Shown: in pieces, positions 24,488 to 33,569 of the stretch | Position numbering within the stretch: position 1 is the stretch's first letter | How the letters are laid out: every line of letters begins with the position of its first letter | Assembly (NCBI RefSeq): GCF_013408795.1 | Contig: NZ_JACCCC010000001.1 | Location: 186,001-250,000, forward strand | Reading direction: 5' to 3' | Source: Spinactinospora alkalitolerans | GTDB lineage: Bacteria; Actinomycetota; Actinomycetes; Streptosporangiales; Streptosporangiaceae | Length of the DNA stretch: 64,000 nt | Program-made: the position numbers and the translations under genes | Notes under the pieces: model-generated | The model's database searches: none | Seen by the model: the letters and a program-made list of their open reading frames with translations, nothing else | Told to the model about the DNA's origin: nothing

Positions 24488-26422
24488 GTGGCCGACGCGC
24501 GAGCGAGCGCCCGCAAGCGTTCTGAAACGACCCACCTCGGCTGGCGGCACGAGGTCCTCGTGCCCGACCCCGGCCCGCCCCCGCGCCGACCGGCGCCCTC
24601 GGAGCGCGAACGGGTCAGCCCGGAGTGGATCGCGGCCCAACGGCGCTCCGAGGCCGACCTGAACCGGCCGCTCGTCATCGTGCTGGTCGCCCTCGCCGCG
24701 ATCGCGGTGCTGTTCGTGCTGCTGTGGCCGGCGCGCATCCTGCCCGGACTGTTCTCCCTGGTGGGCTGCTTGGCGTGCCTGCTCGTGGCGGTGCCGGTGC
24801 TGTTCGCCCTGATGCAGGGCAGGCAGGCCGTCGGCGAGCGCCTGGAGCGGGAGGAGCGCCGCCTCGAAGAGGCGAGGGCCGAGCAGGAGCGACTGCTGCG
24901 CGAACGGCAGGAGGAGCACGCCCGGCGGCACACCGAGTGGCAGGCGCGCAAGCGCGCCCATGAGGCGCAGCCCCGCTGGTACGGGGTGACCGTGCCGCCC
25001 GGCATCGCGACGGTGGCGGTCGCCGGCGGCACCGACGCGGGCTGGTCGGCGGTCCTCACCACGATCGGCGCGGCCCGGCTGCGCGACGGCGGCGACCTCA
25101 CCATCGTGGACCTGTCCGGCCGGGCCGTCGCAGGGGACCTCGTCTCCCTCGCCCAGCGCTGCGGCGTCGCGCCGCGGGTGTGGGTGCTGCCGGCGGACCT
25201 GCCCCGGATGAACCTCGGCCTCAACCTGGACGGCAGCGACCGGGCCACGATCCTGGCCTCCACGGTCCTGGCGACCGACCCTCGGGCCGACATCGACGGC
25301 GACCACGCGTTCCTGGAGAAGGTGTTCGGGATCGTGGGCGCCGACGCGACCGTCGCCCTGCTCACCGCGGCCCTGCGCGCCCTCGGGCTGCCCGAGGGGT
25401 CCGACACCGGGGAGGACGACCCCGGGCTCGCGCCGCTGACCCCCCGGCAGCACAAGGAGCTGCGCGAGGCGTTCGAACCCGACCGGGCGCTCATGGAGCG
25501 CGCCTGGGAACTGGAACGCGCGCTGATCCCGTTCGAAGGCCTGGGCACCCGGGCGGCCGACGAGCCCTACGCGCAGGTCAAGATCATCGCCACCGACCGC
25601 ACGTCGGGGGAGTTCGCCGGGCGCGCCTACGGCACCTACACCCTCGACGCGCTGAGCGAGCTGCTGGACCTGCGCGCCCGGCGCGGGAACGGGAACGGGG
25701 GCGGGGCGCGGCCGTGGGCGCACACGATCGTGGTCTGCGGGGCCGGCGCCCTCCCCGACTGGGAGGTGGACCGGCTGGTGAGCGCCGCCGACGGCGCCGG
25801 GGCCGGCATCGTGCTGATGTACCGGGAGACCACCGAGCACGCCGCGGCCGTGATGGGCGGCGAACGCTGCCTGCCGGTGGTGATGCGCCAGCCCGACGCC
25901 GGATCCGCGGAGCGGGCGGCCGGGCTGCTGGACGGTGCGCACGAGTTCGCGCTGCAGCGGCTCACCGAGGTCATCGGCGAGGCCCTGAGCGACACGATCG
26001 CCGACAGCTACGTCACCGACCCGGCCACGAGCGTGACCGTCGGGATGCCGACCCGCTACGTGAGCAGGTCCGTCGCCCCGCTCGACCTCGTCCGCAACAT
26101 GCGCGCCGCCACCGCGTGGGGCCGCACGACGGCCCAGGCGGCGGAGATCGACGGCACCGAGGAGCCCGGCGGCCGGGACCGCCCTCTCCGGGGCGACGCC
26201 TACGGCCTGTGCACGCTGCCGCCCACGGCGATGATCGTCGCGGGCGACGCGCCGATCCTGGCCGACGCCAACCCCGGCATCCTCACCCTGCCCACGGCCA
26301 CCCTGTCCACGGTGGACGACGCCCACCCGACGCGGCCGCCCGAGTCAGAGGGCGACGAGCCGCCGCCCAACATCGGCCCCCCGCCCGAACGCCTGGACTG
26401 GCGGCGGACGGCCGGGAGGTGA
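24488..26422 (+). CDS. Membrane-anchored protein with degenerate HerA/VirB4-like NTPase fold (unknown)
   Basis: I do not recognise a named family. The 644-residue product has two adjacent membrane helices (VIVLVALAAIAVLFVLLW and LVGCLACLLVAVPVLFALM, residues ~60-112). A Glu/Arg-rich coiled coil follows at ~118-162 (ERLEREERRLEEARAEQERL). The large cytosolic domain starts with VAVAGGTDAGWSAVL, a Walker-A-like loop without the invariant Lys. LTIVDLSGRA and HTIVVCGAGALPDWEVDRLV resemble strands near Walker B, without the DE pair. GGGAGGTG precedes the GTG start. It may be a catalytically dead relative of conjugation or FtsK-type pumps. No conjugation genes adjoin. Confidence 0.65.
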   Translation: MADARASARKRSETTHLGWRHEVLVPDPGPPPRRPAPSERERVSPEWIAAQRRSEADLNRPLVIVLVALAAIAVLFVLLWPARILPGLFSLVGCLACLLVAVPVLFALMQGRQAVGERLEREERRLEEARAEQERLLRERQEEHARRHTEWQARKRAHEAQPRWYGVTVPPGIATVAVAGGTDAGWSAVLTTIGAARLRDGGDLTIVDLSGRAVAGDLVSLAQRCGVAPRVWVLPADLPRMNLGLNLDGSDRATILASTVLATDPRADIDGDHAFLEKVFGIVGADATVALLTAALRALGLPEGSDTGEDDPGLAPLTPRQHKELREAFEPDRALMERAWELERALIPFEGLGTRAADEPYAQVKIIATDRTSGEFAGRAYGTYTLDALSELLDLRARRGNGNGGGARPWAHTIVVCGAGALPDWEVDRLVSAADGAGAGIVLMYRETTEHAAAVMGGERCLPVVMRQPDAGSAERAAGLLDGAHEFALQRLTEVIGEALSDTIADSYVTDPATSVTVGMPTRYVSRSVAPLDLVRNMRAATAWGRTTAQAAEIDGTEEPGGRDRPLRGDAYGLCTLPPTAMIVAGDAPILADANPGILTLPTATLSTVDDAHPTRPPESEGDEPPPNIGPPPERLDWRRTAGR

Positions 26423-26425
26423 GCG

Positions 26426-26797
26426 TCACGAGCCCGCACTGAGCCCGATGAAGGTTGCGATCACCGGAAGCGCCAGCGCGGCGCCGACGGCGATCCACCT
26501 GGCCTCGCGGCGGCGCGGGAACCAGCTCGCCACGGCGGCGAAGAGGGAGCCGAGCCCGCACAGCCCCACGACCACCGCCGCGGCGTTCAGGGCGGACGTG
26601 CACCCCTCGTCGCCGCCGCCGTCCGGCGCCACGCAGCCGGCGGTGGCCATCAGCAGGCCGAACACCAGGACACCGCACCAGAGCAGGAGCGGGATCGCCA
26701 GCAGGCTCACGACGGTCGGCGCCACCCACCACCAACGGGGACGGGGCGCGCGCTGCGGTGCGGACGGGAAGGGGGGCCGGGGCTGTTGCGACGTCAT
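26426..26797 (-). CDS. Small integral membrane protein
   Basis: This 123-residue protein begins with a Pro/Arg-rich cytosolic segment (MTSQQPRPPFPSAPQRAPRP). Three membrane helices follow: WVAPTVVSLLAIPLLLWCGVL, AAAVVVGLCGLGSLFAAVAS and AVGAALALPVIATFIGL. There is no recognised domain. Start 26797 lacks a good SD and an ATG at 26806 is also possible. Its stop lies 3 bp from the end of the degenerate NTPase gene, convergent. The 154-bp gap to murT is a divergent promoter region. Confidence 0.65.
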   Translation of the reverse strand: MTSQQPRPPFPSAPQRAPRPRWWWVAPTVVSLLAIPLLLWCGVLVFGLLMATAGCVAPDGGGDEGCTSALNAAAVVVGLCGLGSLFAAVASWFPRRREARWIAVGAALALPVIATFIGLSAGS

Positions 26798-26951
26798 CCA
26801 ATACATTGTTCCGGTTCGCCGCGGTGGAAGGGAACGGCCGCCGACGCACGTCACCGGTCTCCCGCGCGGGCCCGGGGCAATAGGCTTAGGGGGCATCGCC
26901 TCTCCACCAAGGCATCCCGTACTTCCGGTTTCCGAGTGAATTGCGGAGAAC

Positions 26952-28208
26952 ATGAGCGAACTTCCCTTGCGGGCCCAGTTTGCCGCGGCACTGGGTAAGG
27001 GCGCGGCCACTCTGTCCCGGGCCACCGGGCGCGGCGACGGCTCGGTCATCGGCGGTCGCGTCGCGCTCAAGGTCGAGCCGGACCTGCTCGCCAAGCTGGC
27101 GCGCGGCCGACGCCTGTCGCTGGTCAGCGCGACCAACGGCAAGACCACCACGACCCGGCTGATCGCCTCCGCCCTGCGCGAGCTCGGTGACATCGCCACC
27201 AACGAGCACGGCGCGAACATGCCGACCGGCCACATCACGGCACTCGCCAACAGCCCCGACGCCCGCAACGGCGTCCTGGAGGTCGACGAGAAGTACCTGC
27301 CCCAGGTGCTGCGCGAGACCAACCCCGCCGTCGTGGTGCTGATGAACCTCAGCCGCGACCAGATGGACCGCGCCTCCGAGATCAACCTCCTGGCCAAGAA
27401 GTGGCGCGACGCCCTCGCCAAGAGCGAGGCGCACGTCATCGCCAACGCCGACGACCCGCTGGTCGCCTGGGCCGGACTCGGCGCGCGCCACGCCACCTGG
27501 GTGTCGGCGGGCCAGCGCTGGAAGGAGGACTCCTGGTGCTGCCCCGAGTGCGGCGGTCACCTCAAACGCGAGCCCGATCCCCACTGGGAGTGCCCGGAGT
27601 GCGGCCTGCGCCGTCCCGACGCGGTCTGGTCGGTGGACAACACCGGTGACAGCGTCGTCGACCCCGACGGTCGGCGGCTGCCGCTCAGGCTCAACCTGCC
27701 CGGTGACGCCAACCGCGCCAACGCCGCGATCGCGCTCGCCACGGCCGCGGCCTACGGCATCCACCCCGAGCAGTCGCTGCCGCGCCTGCGCGAGATCCAC
27801 TCCGTGGCCGGCCGCTACACCTCGGTCGTCACCAACGGCGTCGAGGTCCGGTTGCTCCTCGCCAAGAACCCGGCGGGCTGGCTGGAGTCCTTCGCCGTGC
27901 TCGACCCGCCGCGGGTGCCGGTGATCCTCTCCGTCAACGCCCAGATCCCCGACGGCAAGGACACCTCCTGGCTGTGGGACGTCGACTACACCGTGCTGCG
28001 CGGCCGCAGGGTGTTCGTCATGGGCGAGCGCCGCACCGACCTGGCGTTGCGGCTGGAGACCGATGAGGTCCCCTTCGAGGTCGCCGACCGGGTCGACGAG
28101 GTCATCGCCAGGTGCCGGGCCGACCAGCCCGACATCACCAAGATCGACGTCATCGCCAACTACACCGCCTTCCAGCAGATCCGTACGGCCTACGGCCGCG
28201 TCCAGTAG
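26952..28208 (+). CDS. murT: Lipid II isoglutaminyl synthase, ligase subunit MurT
   Basis: With GatD this protein amidates the D-Glu of lipid II to D-isoglutamine. It has 418 residues and a Mur-ligase core: P-loop LVSATNGKTTTTRLIASAL, MNLSRDQMDR and the GDANRANAAIALA region. It also has the inserted zinc ribbon typical of MurT, CCPECGG...CPECGLR (residues ~196-220). The C-terminal DUF1727 domain contains AKNPAGW and DIDVIANYTAFQ-like VIANYTAFQQIR. It pairs directly with gatD, 14 bp downstream. Confidence 0.95.
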   Translation: MSELPLRAQFAAALGKGAATLSRATGRGDGSVIGGRVALKVEPDLLAKLARGRRLSLVSATNGKTTTTRLIASALRELGDIATNEHGANMPTGHITALANSPDARNGVLEVDEKYLPQVLRETNPAVVVLMNLSRDQMDRASEINLLAKKWRDALAKSEAHVIANADDPLVAWAGLGARHATWVSAGQRWKEDSWCCPECGGHLKREPDPHWECPECGLRRPDAVWSVDNTGDSVVDPDGRRLPLRLNLPGDANRANAAIALATAAAYGIHPEQSLPRLREIHSVAGRYTSVVTNGVEVRLLLAKNPAGWLESFAVLDPPRVPVILSVNAQIPDGKDTSWLWDVDYTVLRGRRVFVMGERRTDLALRLETDEVPFEVADRVDEVIARCRADQPDITKIDVIANYTAFQQIRTAYGRVQ

Positions 28209-28222
28209 CGGGAGGGACCCCC

Positions 28223-28933
28223 ATGAGCGACACCAGCAGCAGGCTGCGGATCGTCTGGATCTACCCCGACCTGCTCAGCACCTACGGCGACCAGGGCAAC
28301 GTGCTGATCCTGCGCCGCCGCGCCGAGCTGCGCGGAATCCCGACCGAGACCGTGCACGTGCACTCCAGCGACGCGATCCCGGCCGACGGCGACATCTACC
28401 TGCTCGGCGGCGGCGAGGACCGGCCGCAGATCCTCGCCGCCGAGCGGCTGCGCGCCGACGGCGGCCTGAAGCGGGCGGCCGAGCGCGGCGCGGCGGTCTT
28501 CGCGGTCTGCGCCGGCTACCAGATCGTCGGCGAGACCTACGGCGATGACGACGACAATCCGCTCCCCGGCGTCGGCATCATCGACATCCGCAGCGGTCGC
28601 GGCGAGACCCGCGCCGTGGGCGAGATCGTGGCCGACGTCGACCCGTCGCTGGGCGTCGGCCGGATCACCGGCTTCGAGAACCACCAGGGCCGCACCGCGA
28701 TCGGCCCGGCGGCCACGCCGCTGTCGCGCGTGGTCAAGGGCATCGGCAACGACGACGCCACCGAGGGCGCCTACCAGGGTCAGGTCCTCGGCACCTACCT
28801 GCACGGCCCGGCGCTGCCGCGCAACCCCGAGCTGGCCGACCTGCTGCTGCGCTGGCGTGTCGGCCAGCTCCCGCCGCTGCCCCCGTCGTGGGGCGAGCGA
28901 CTGCACGAGGAGCGGCTGGCCGCGGTCCTGTAG
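28223..28933 (+). CDS. gatD: Lipid II isoglutaminyl synthase, glutaminase subunit GatD
   Basis: This is a class-I-like glutamine amidotransferase of 236 residues that delivers ammonia to MurT. The sequence shows IVWIYPDLLSTYGDQGNVLIL, the nucleophile Cys in VFAVCAGYQIVGE, and the catalytic His in GTYLHGPALPRNPELAD. It is similar to CobB/CobQ amidotransferase domains. GGAGGG lies just before the ATG. Adjacency to murT in this order is the standard actinobacterial and firmicute arrangement. Confidence 0.95.
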   Translation: MSDTSSRLRIVWIYPDLLSTYGDQGNVLILRRRAELRGIPTETVHVHSSDAIPADGDIYLLGGGEDRPQILAAERLRADGGLKRAAERGAAVFAVCAGYQIVGETYGDDDDNPLPGVGIIDIRSGRGETRAVGEIVADVDPSLGVGRITGFENHQGRTAIGPAATPLSRVVKGIGNDDATEGAYQGQVLGTYLHGPALPRNPELADLLLRWRVGQLPPLPPSWGERLHEERLAAVL

Positions 28934-28950
28934 TCGGCCACGGCCCTGAC

Positions 28951-28994
28951 GACGGCGATGGCGCGGCCCCCTCGGGTGCCGCGCCATCGCCGTC
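28951..28994. terminator. Bidirectional 16-bp perfect hairpin between gatD and the GIDE gene
   Basis: GACGGCGATGGCGCGG pairs perfectly with CCGCGCCATCGCCGTC across a 12-nt loop. It sits between two convergent genes and can stop both transcripts. There is no T-run, which is usual for high-GC actinobacterial terminators. Confidence 0.75.
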
Positions 28995-29009
28995 TCGGAC
29001 CGGGACGGG

Positions 29010-29804
29010 TCAGAAGAAGAGGCCGTAGACCAGGATCCCCATCGCAGCCACCGCCAGCGCCAGGGCGCCGCCGAAGCAGATGCGCTGGAACAGCCAGTCG
29101 TTCTTGAGCAGCGCCTCCTCGGACCGCGTCGACAGCACGAAGGGCCGGTCGTCGGGCCGGGACATGACGAGCTCCGAGCCGTGGGGGCGCACCTGGCCGA
29201 GCGCGAAGAGCCGCTGCTCGGGGCGGAGAATCCACTCCCGGTAGGTGTAGCCCTTGGTCCCGCTGCCGTCGCCCAGCCACCGGACCGCCTGCTCGGCGAC
29301 CTGGGCGATGCCCCCGGACCCGCCCTGCGCCGCCTGGGCGGTGGCGCGGCGCTGGGAGCCGCGTTCGTAGCGCTGGTGGCTTTTGGCCGGGGAGTCGACG
29401 TCGGCGCCCGCGGGGTCGAAGGCGACCCGGCCGGTCGTGTCCCGGATCTGGAACGGCTGGTGGGAGGCGTTCTTCTCGACGGTCTCGCGGCGGTTCTGGG
29501 TGCGGTGGTTCCCCTTGCCGTCCCTGACCCGCTTGCGGTAGTGCCGGACCACCTCGGTCCGGTACCAGACGCAGGGGCTCCCGGAGAACGGCGCGGTCAG
29601 CGGGCCCGCCGGACCGGGTTCGGCCTGCCCGACCACCTCGGAGACGACCGCGCGGGCGCCCGCCGTCGCCTCGGCCAGCTGCGCGCAGGTCATCGTCGGC
29701 GTGTCCAGCAGGGCGAGCCTGCGGCGCCGCGCGCGCCAGCCGAGAAAGAAGCCGACGGCGGCGATGCCGCCCAGGATCAGCGCCCAGACCTCCGTGTTCT
29801 CCAT
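29010..29804 (-). CDS. GIDE-domain membrane protein 1
   Basis: This 264-residue protein has an N-terminal membrane helix (VWALILGGIAAVGFFLGW). A GIDE domain follows: SPCVWYRTEVVRHYRK, FDPAGADVDSP, YTYREWILRPEQRLFALGQV. A C-terminal helix (GALALAVAAMGILVYGLFF) ends it. The GIDE domain is known from the mitochondrial ubiquitin ligase MUL1/GIDE, but bacterial versions lack the RING and their function is unknown. A related protein is encoded at 36338-37114. GGAAGG lies before the ATG at 29804. The 355 bp upstream (29805-30159) hold no gene I can support. Confidence 0.85.
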   Translation of the reverse strand: MENTEVWALILGGIAAVGFFLGWRARRRRLALLDTPTMTCAQLAEATAGARAVVSEVVGQAEPGPAGPLTAPFSGSPCVWYRTEVVRHYRKRVRDGKGNHRTQNRRETVEKNASHQPFQIRDTTGRVAFDPAGADVDSPAKSHQRYERGSQRRATAQAAQGGSGGIAQVAEQAVRWLGDGSGTKGYTYREWILRPEQRLFALGQVRPHGSELVMSRPDDRPFVLSTRSEEALLKNDWLFQRICFGGALALAVAAMGILVYGLFF

Positions 29805-30159
29805 GGCTTCCTTCCACTGCTCGACCGACCTGACACGGATCGGATGCGTGGGGACGCCACCAGGTTCCCACGGAAACCACCCGCGGAGCAGCGCCGATGC
29901 TGTCCCGATCGGGCCATCGGGGCCGATGCCCGCACGCGTCGCGAGGCACTCGGCGCGGTCTTCAGCGGAGCTCTGGCCCAATGCCGTGAGTTGAGAAGTG
30001 GGCGGGGTTGTCGAGGGCGTTGCGGGTTCATCGCTCCCTCGGCCGGAGTCCGCGGGGGCCGCGCTGACCGCAGCCTTGGCAGCCTTACTTGAGTACAGGG
30101 AGACCTGTGGGGCACCGGTCGGCATCGGCTCGGCGCACCTCGGCCTCACGGCACTGGCT

Positions 30160-31065
30160 CTAGACCCGCCACTCCCGGGCGGTGGCCACCAGGTCGGCCG
30201 AGAGGGCGCGCAGGGCCGGGTGGCGGCCGGTGCCGGGGCGGGCGGCCAGCGAGATCACCCGGGTCACGGGGTCGCCCTCCAGCGGGCGCACGACGATGTC
30301 GCTGTCGCCGGGCTCCAGGGCCAGGCGGGGGACGAGGGCGACGCCGAGGCCCGCGCGGACCAGCGCGATGATGACCGTGTAGTCGTTGCTGGCGTAGTCG
30401 ACGCGCGGGGTGAACCCGGCCTGGGCGCACGCGCGGTCCAGCGCGGCCCGCCCCGCTGTGTCGCCGTAGGCGCTGATCCAGGTCTCGTCGGCCAGCGAGT
30501 CCAGCGCCAGCGCGCCCTCGGGCGGGTCGCGGTCGGGCGGGAGCAGCACCACGAACGCCTCGGTCAGCAGCCGGGTCAGCGCGATGCCCCTGGTGTCGTG
30601 CGGCGGCAGCAGCTCGTAGGCGTACACCAGCGCCAGGTCGGTGTCGTGGCCGCGCAGGGCCGCCAGGCTCTCGGGGGCCTCCCGCTCGTCCAGGACGATC
30701 CGCAGCCGGGGGTGCGCGCGCCTGCAGCGGGCCACGGCGTCGGGCACCAGGGCGCGCGCCACCGTGGGGAACGCCGAGAGCCGCACCGGGCCGGTGACGG
30801 AGCCGGCCAGCTCCGCGAGTTCGGAGTGCGCCTCCTCCAGTCCGGTGAGCAGCCGCTCGGTGTGCCGCACCAGCAGCCATCCGGCGTCGGTGATCCGCAG
30901 CAGCCGGCCCTCGCGCACGTAGAGGGCGACGCCGGCCTCCCGCTGCAACTGGGCGAGCTGCTGCGACACCGCCGAGGGCGTCATCGCGGCCGCGTCGGCC
31001 ACCGCCGTGACGGTGCCCCGCTGCGCCAGTTCGAGCAGCAGCCGGAGTCTGCGCGTCTCGAACAT
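30160..31065 (-). CDS. LysR-family regulator of the adjacent catabolic genes
   Basis: This 301-residue LysR protein has the DNA-binding domain FETRRLRLLLELAQRGTVTA, AMTPSAVSQQLAQLQREAG. The effector domain begins GPVRLSAFPTVARALVPDAV. It is divergent from the M24/enolase-superfamily pair, the usual arrangement for a LysR activator and its targets. The 72-bp shared spacer contains the AT-rich GGAAAAATTTATCG, a likely operator. The inducer is unknown. Confidence 0.9.
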   Translation of the reverse strand: MFETRRLRLLLELAQRGTVTAVADAAAMTPSAVSQQLAQLQREAGVALYVREGRLLRITDAGWLLVRHTERLLTGLEEAHSELAELAGSVTGPVRLSAFPTVARALVPDAVARCRRAHPRLRIVLDEREAPESLAALRGHDTDLALVYAYELLPPHDTRGIALTRLLTEAFVVLLPPDRDPPEGALALDSLADETWISAYGDTAGRAALDRACAQAGFTPRVDYASNDYTVIIALVRAGLGVALVPRLALEPGDSDIVVRPLEGDPVTRVISLAARPGTGRHPALRALSADLVATAREWRV

Positions 31066-31137
31066 GCAGCTCAGCTTAACGGCTTTGGAAAAATTTATCG
31101 ATGGACTGTATCCGGCCTCGGACCCCACCATGTGGGC

Positions 31138-32316
31138 ATGACGGCGATCGCGGACCCCTTCCTCCCGCTGCCGATCCGGCAGAGCGACCCCGAACTGACC
31201 AGGCGCACCGACGCCGCGCGCGCCGAGATGGCGCGCCGCGACCTCGCCGCCCTGCTGCTGGTCTCGCCCGAGAACATCTACTACCTGCTCGGCCTGGACC
31301 ACCAGGGCTACTTCGCCTTCTCCCTGCTGCTGGTCCCCCGCGACGGCGCGCCGGAGCTCATCGCCCGCGCGATGGAGGGACCGACCGTGGCGGCCCGCGC
31401 GCCCGGTTGCGTGCACCGGCCCTTCCACGACGGCGAGGACCCCGTCGCGGTCGTCACGGCGGCGCTGCGCGCACACGTCGCGCCCGGCAGCGCGGTGGGC
31501 GTCGAGGACTCCGCGATGTTCTTCCCACCGGCGATCCGGACCCGGATCTGCCGCGAGACGCAGGAGCTCACCTGGGTCGACGCCAGCGACGTCGGGCAGC
31601 GGCTGCGCGAGGTGAAGTCGGACGGCGAGATCGCCGCCGTGCGCCGTGCGGCCGCGCTCTCGGACTCCGCCATGGCGGCCGGCATCGCGGCCGTCGCCGA
31701 AGGCGTGCGCGAAACCCGGGTCGCCGCGGCGGTCTACCAGGCGATGATCTCCGGCGGCAGCCAGAACCCCGGGTTCGCCCCGCTGATCCGCTCCACGGCG
31801 ATCCTGCAGCAGGAGCATGTGAGCTGGGACGAGCGCGCCATCGCGGCCGGCGACGGCGTCTTCCTGGAGCTGTCGGCGTGCGTGCGCCGCTACCACGCCC
31901 CGCTCAGCCGCACGATCTACGTCGGCGCCGCGCCGCCGCAGGCCGCCACCGCGCACGCCGCGGCGCTCGCCGGTCTGGCCGCGATCCGCGACGCGCTGCG
32001 CCCCGGAGCCGTGGCCGGCGACGTCTACGCGGCCTGGCGCGCCGCCGTCGAGCGGGTCCACCCCCAGGGCGGCGTGCCCCGGCACCACTGCGGCTACCTG
32101 GTCGGCATCGGTTTCCCGCCGAGCTGGGTGGGCGGCGGAGAGGTGCCGGGCATCCGCCCCGGCTCCACCCGCGCCATACGTGCCGGCATGACGTTCCACG
32201 CCATGTCGTGGGTGCAGGAGCCCATCGGCTACGTCGTCTCCGACACCGCCCTGGTCACCGGGGAGGGCTGCGAACTCCTCACCGGCGTGTCCAGGGAGCT
32301 CACCGTCGTCCCCTGA
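31138..32316 (+). CDS. M24-family (creatinase/Xaa-Pro-peptidase-like) hydrolase
   Basis: This 392-residue pita-bread-fold protein has the creatinase N-terminal domain (ENIYYLLGLDHQGYFAF) and the M24 catalytic core (GDGVFLELSACVRRYHAPLSRTIYV). The later part contains HHCGYLVGIGFPPSW and MTFHAMSWVQEP. Several canonical metal ligands of true aminopeptidases are replaced: the D-x-G position reads LELSAC. That is typical of the creatinase or ectoine-hydrolase side of the family rather than peptidases. It forms a pair with the downstream enolase-superfamily enzyme, 34 bp away. The substrate is unknown. Confidence 0.8.
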   Translation: MTAIADPFLPLPIRQSDPELTRRTDAARAEMARRDLAALLLVSPENIYYLLGLDHQGYFAFSLLLVPRDGAPELIARAMEGPTVAARAPGCVHRPFHDGEDPVAVVTAALRAHVAPGSAVGVEDSAMFFPPAIRTRICRETQELTWVDASDVGQRLREVKSDGEIAAVRRAAALSDSAMAAGIAAVAEGVRETRVAAAVYQAMISGGSQNPGFAPLIRSTAILQQEHVSWDERAIAAGDGVFLELSACVRRYHAPLSRTIYVGAAPPQAATAHAAALAGLAAIRDALRPGAVAGDVYAAWRAAVERVHPQGGVPRHHCGYLVGIGFPPSWVGGGEVPGIRPGSTRAIRAGMTFHAMSWVQEPIGYVVSDTALVTGEGCELLTGVSRELTVVP

Positions 32317-32350
32317 CCCCATCGCCGCACCGACAACGGGAAAGGACCAC

Positions 32351-33523
32351 ATGAGGATCACCGCCATCGAGGCGACGCCCGTCGCCGTGCCCTTCCGCGC
32401 CGACGAGGTGTGGGCGTTCGGCCGCCGGCGCGGCCTGGTCTGCGTGCTCGTGGAGGTGCGCACCGACGAGGGCGTCACCGGCATCGGGGAGGCCGCGGCC
32501 TACCCTTCGGCCGATGTCGTGCTCGCCGCGCTGCGCGCCCTGGAGCCCCTGGTCGTCGGCGAGGACCCGACCGGCATCGAGCGCATCACCAAGCGCGTGG
32601 AGGTGGTGGGGACCTGGCACCACATGAGGAACACCAGCCCCGCGCTGGCGGCCGTCGACATGGCCTGCTGGGACATCGTGGCCAAGATCTGCGGGCAGCC
32701 CCTGGTCACGCTGTTCGGCGGGCGCTTCCGCGACACCGTCGACTTCTTCCACTACGTCTCCGGGGCCGGCCCCGCCGAGGCCGCGGAGCAGGCCCGCGAG
32801 GGCGCCGAGCGGGGGTTCGGCACGTTCTACCTGAAGGTGGGCTCGCCCCGGATCGCCGACGACGTCGAGCGCGTCGCCGCGGTGCGCTCGGGGGCCGGCC
32901 CGGACGCGCGCATCCGGGTCGACGCCAACGAGGCGTGGTCGCCGGCCGCGGCGATCCGGGCCATCCGGGCGATGCAGCCCCACGGGCTGGAGCTGGCCGA
33001 GCAGCCGGTCTCCGGCCGCAACCTCGCCGAGATGGCCTACGTGCGCGGCCGCGTGGACACCCCGCTGCTGGCCAACGAGGCCTCCTGGACCCGGTTCGAC
33101 CAACTGGAGGTGGTCCGGCACGGCGCGGCCGACGCCGTCTCCGTGGACAACCAGATGGACGGCGGGCTGCTCAACCTCAAGCGTTCGGCCGGGATCTGCG
33201 AGGCCGCCGGACTGCCTGTGGTCAAGCACAGCCTCGGCGAGCTGGGCGTGGCGATGGCCGCGGCCCTGCACGTCATGGCGGCCACGCCGAACTTCATCCA
33301 CGCCAACCAGTGCTACGCCTCGCTCCTGGCCGACGACGTGATCACCGAACCGCACGTCTACGACCGCGGCCGGCTGCCGGTCCCCGACGGCCCCGGCCTG
33401 GGCGTCACCCTCGACCGCGACAAGGTGGCCCGCTACGCCGAGGCCTACGCGAAAGACCCGGACGCCCACGCCTTCCACGACGAGGACGCCCTGACCGCCC
33501 CGCCGTCCCTGCCGCGGCTGTAG
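32351..33523 (+). CDS. Mandelate racemase/muconate lactonizing enzyme family protein
   Basis: This is an enolase-superfamily enzyme of 390 residues with N-terminal capping domain MRITAIEATPVAVPFRADEV. Barrel ligands are RVDANEAWS, LELAEQPVSG and LLANEASWT. The K-x-K pair is reduced to Y-L-K in TFYLKVGSP. A possible Asp/His dyad is DAVSVDNQMDGG and PVVKHSLGELG, more mandelate-racemase-like than MLE-like. The chemistry is thus acid/base on an alpha-carboxylate substrate; the compound is unknown. It is probably co-transcribed with the M24 gene under the divergent LysR regulator. Confidence 0.85.
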   Translation: MRITAIEATPVAVPFRADEVWAFGRRRGLVCVLVEVRTDEGVTGIGEAAAYPSADVVLAALRALEPLVVGEDPTGIERITKRVEVVGTWHHMRNTSPALAAVDMACWDIVAKICGQPLVTLFGGRFRDTVDFFHYVSGAGPAEAAEQAREGAERGFGTFYLKVGSPRIADDVERVAAVRSGAGPDARIRVDANEAWSPAAAIRAIRAMQPHGLELAEQPVSGRNLAEMAYVRGRVDTPLLANEASWTRFDQLEVVRHGAADAVSVDNQMDGGLLNLKRSAGICEAAGLPVVKHSLGELGVAMAAALHVMAATPNFIHANQCYASLLADDVITEPHVYDRGRLPVPDGPGLGVTLDRDKVARYAEAYAKDPDAHAFHDEDALTAPPSLPRL

Positions 33524-33539
33524 AGCGGGCCGTCGACCA

Positions 33540-33564
33540 CGCCCCGCGCGGGTGCGGCGGGGAC
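33540..33564. terminator. Hairpin between convergent enolase-superfamily gene and ygfZ
   Basis: CCCCGC and GCGGGG flank a short loop in the 46-bp gap between the two converging stops. It fits a bidirectional terminator without a T-run. Confidence 0.5.
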
Positions 33565-33569
33565 CGGGG

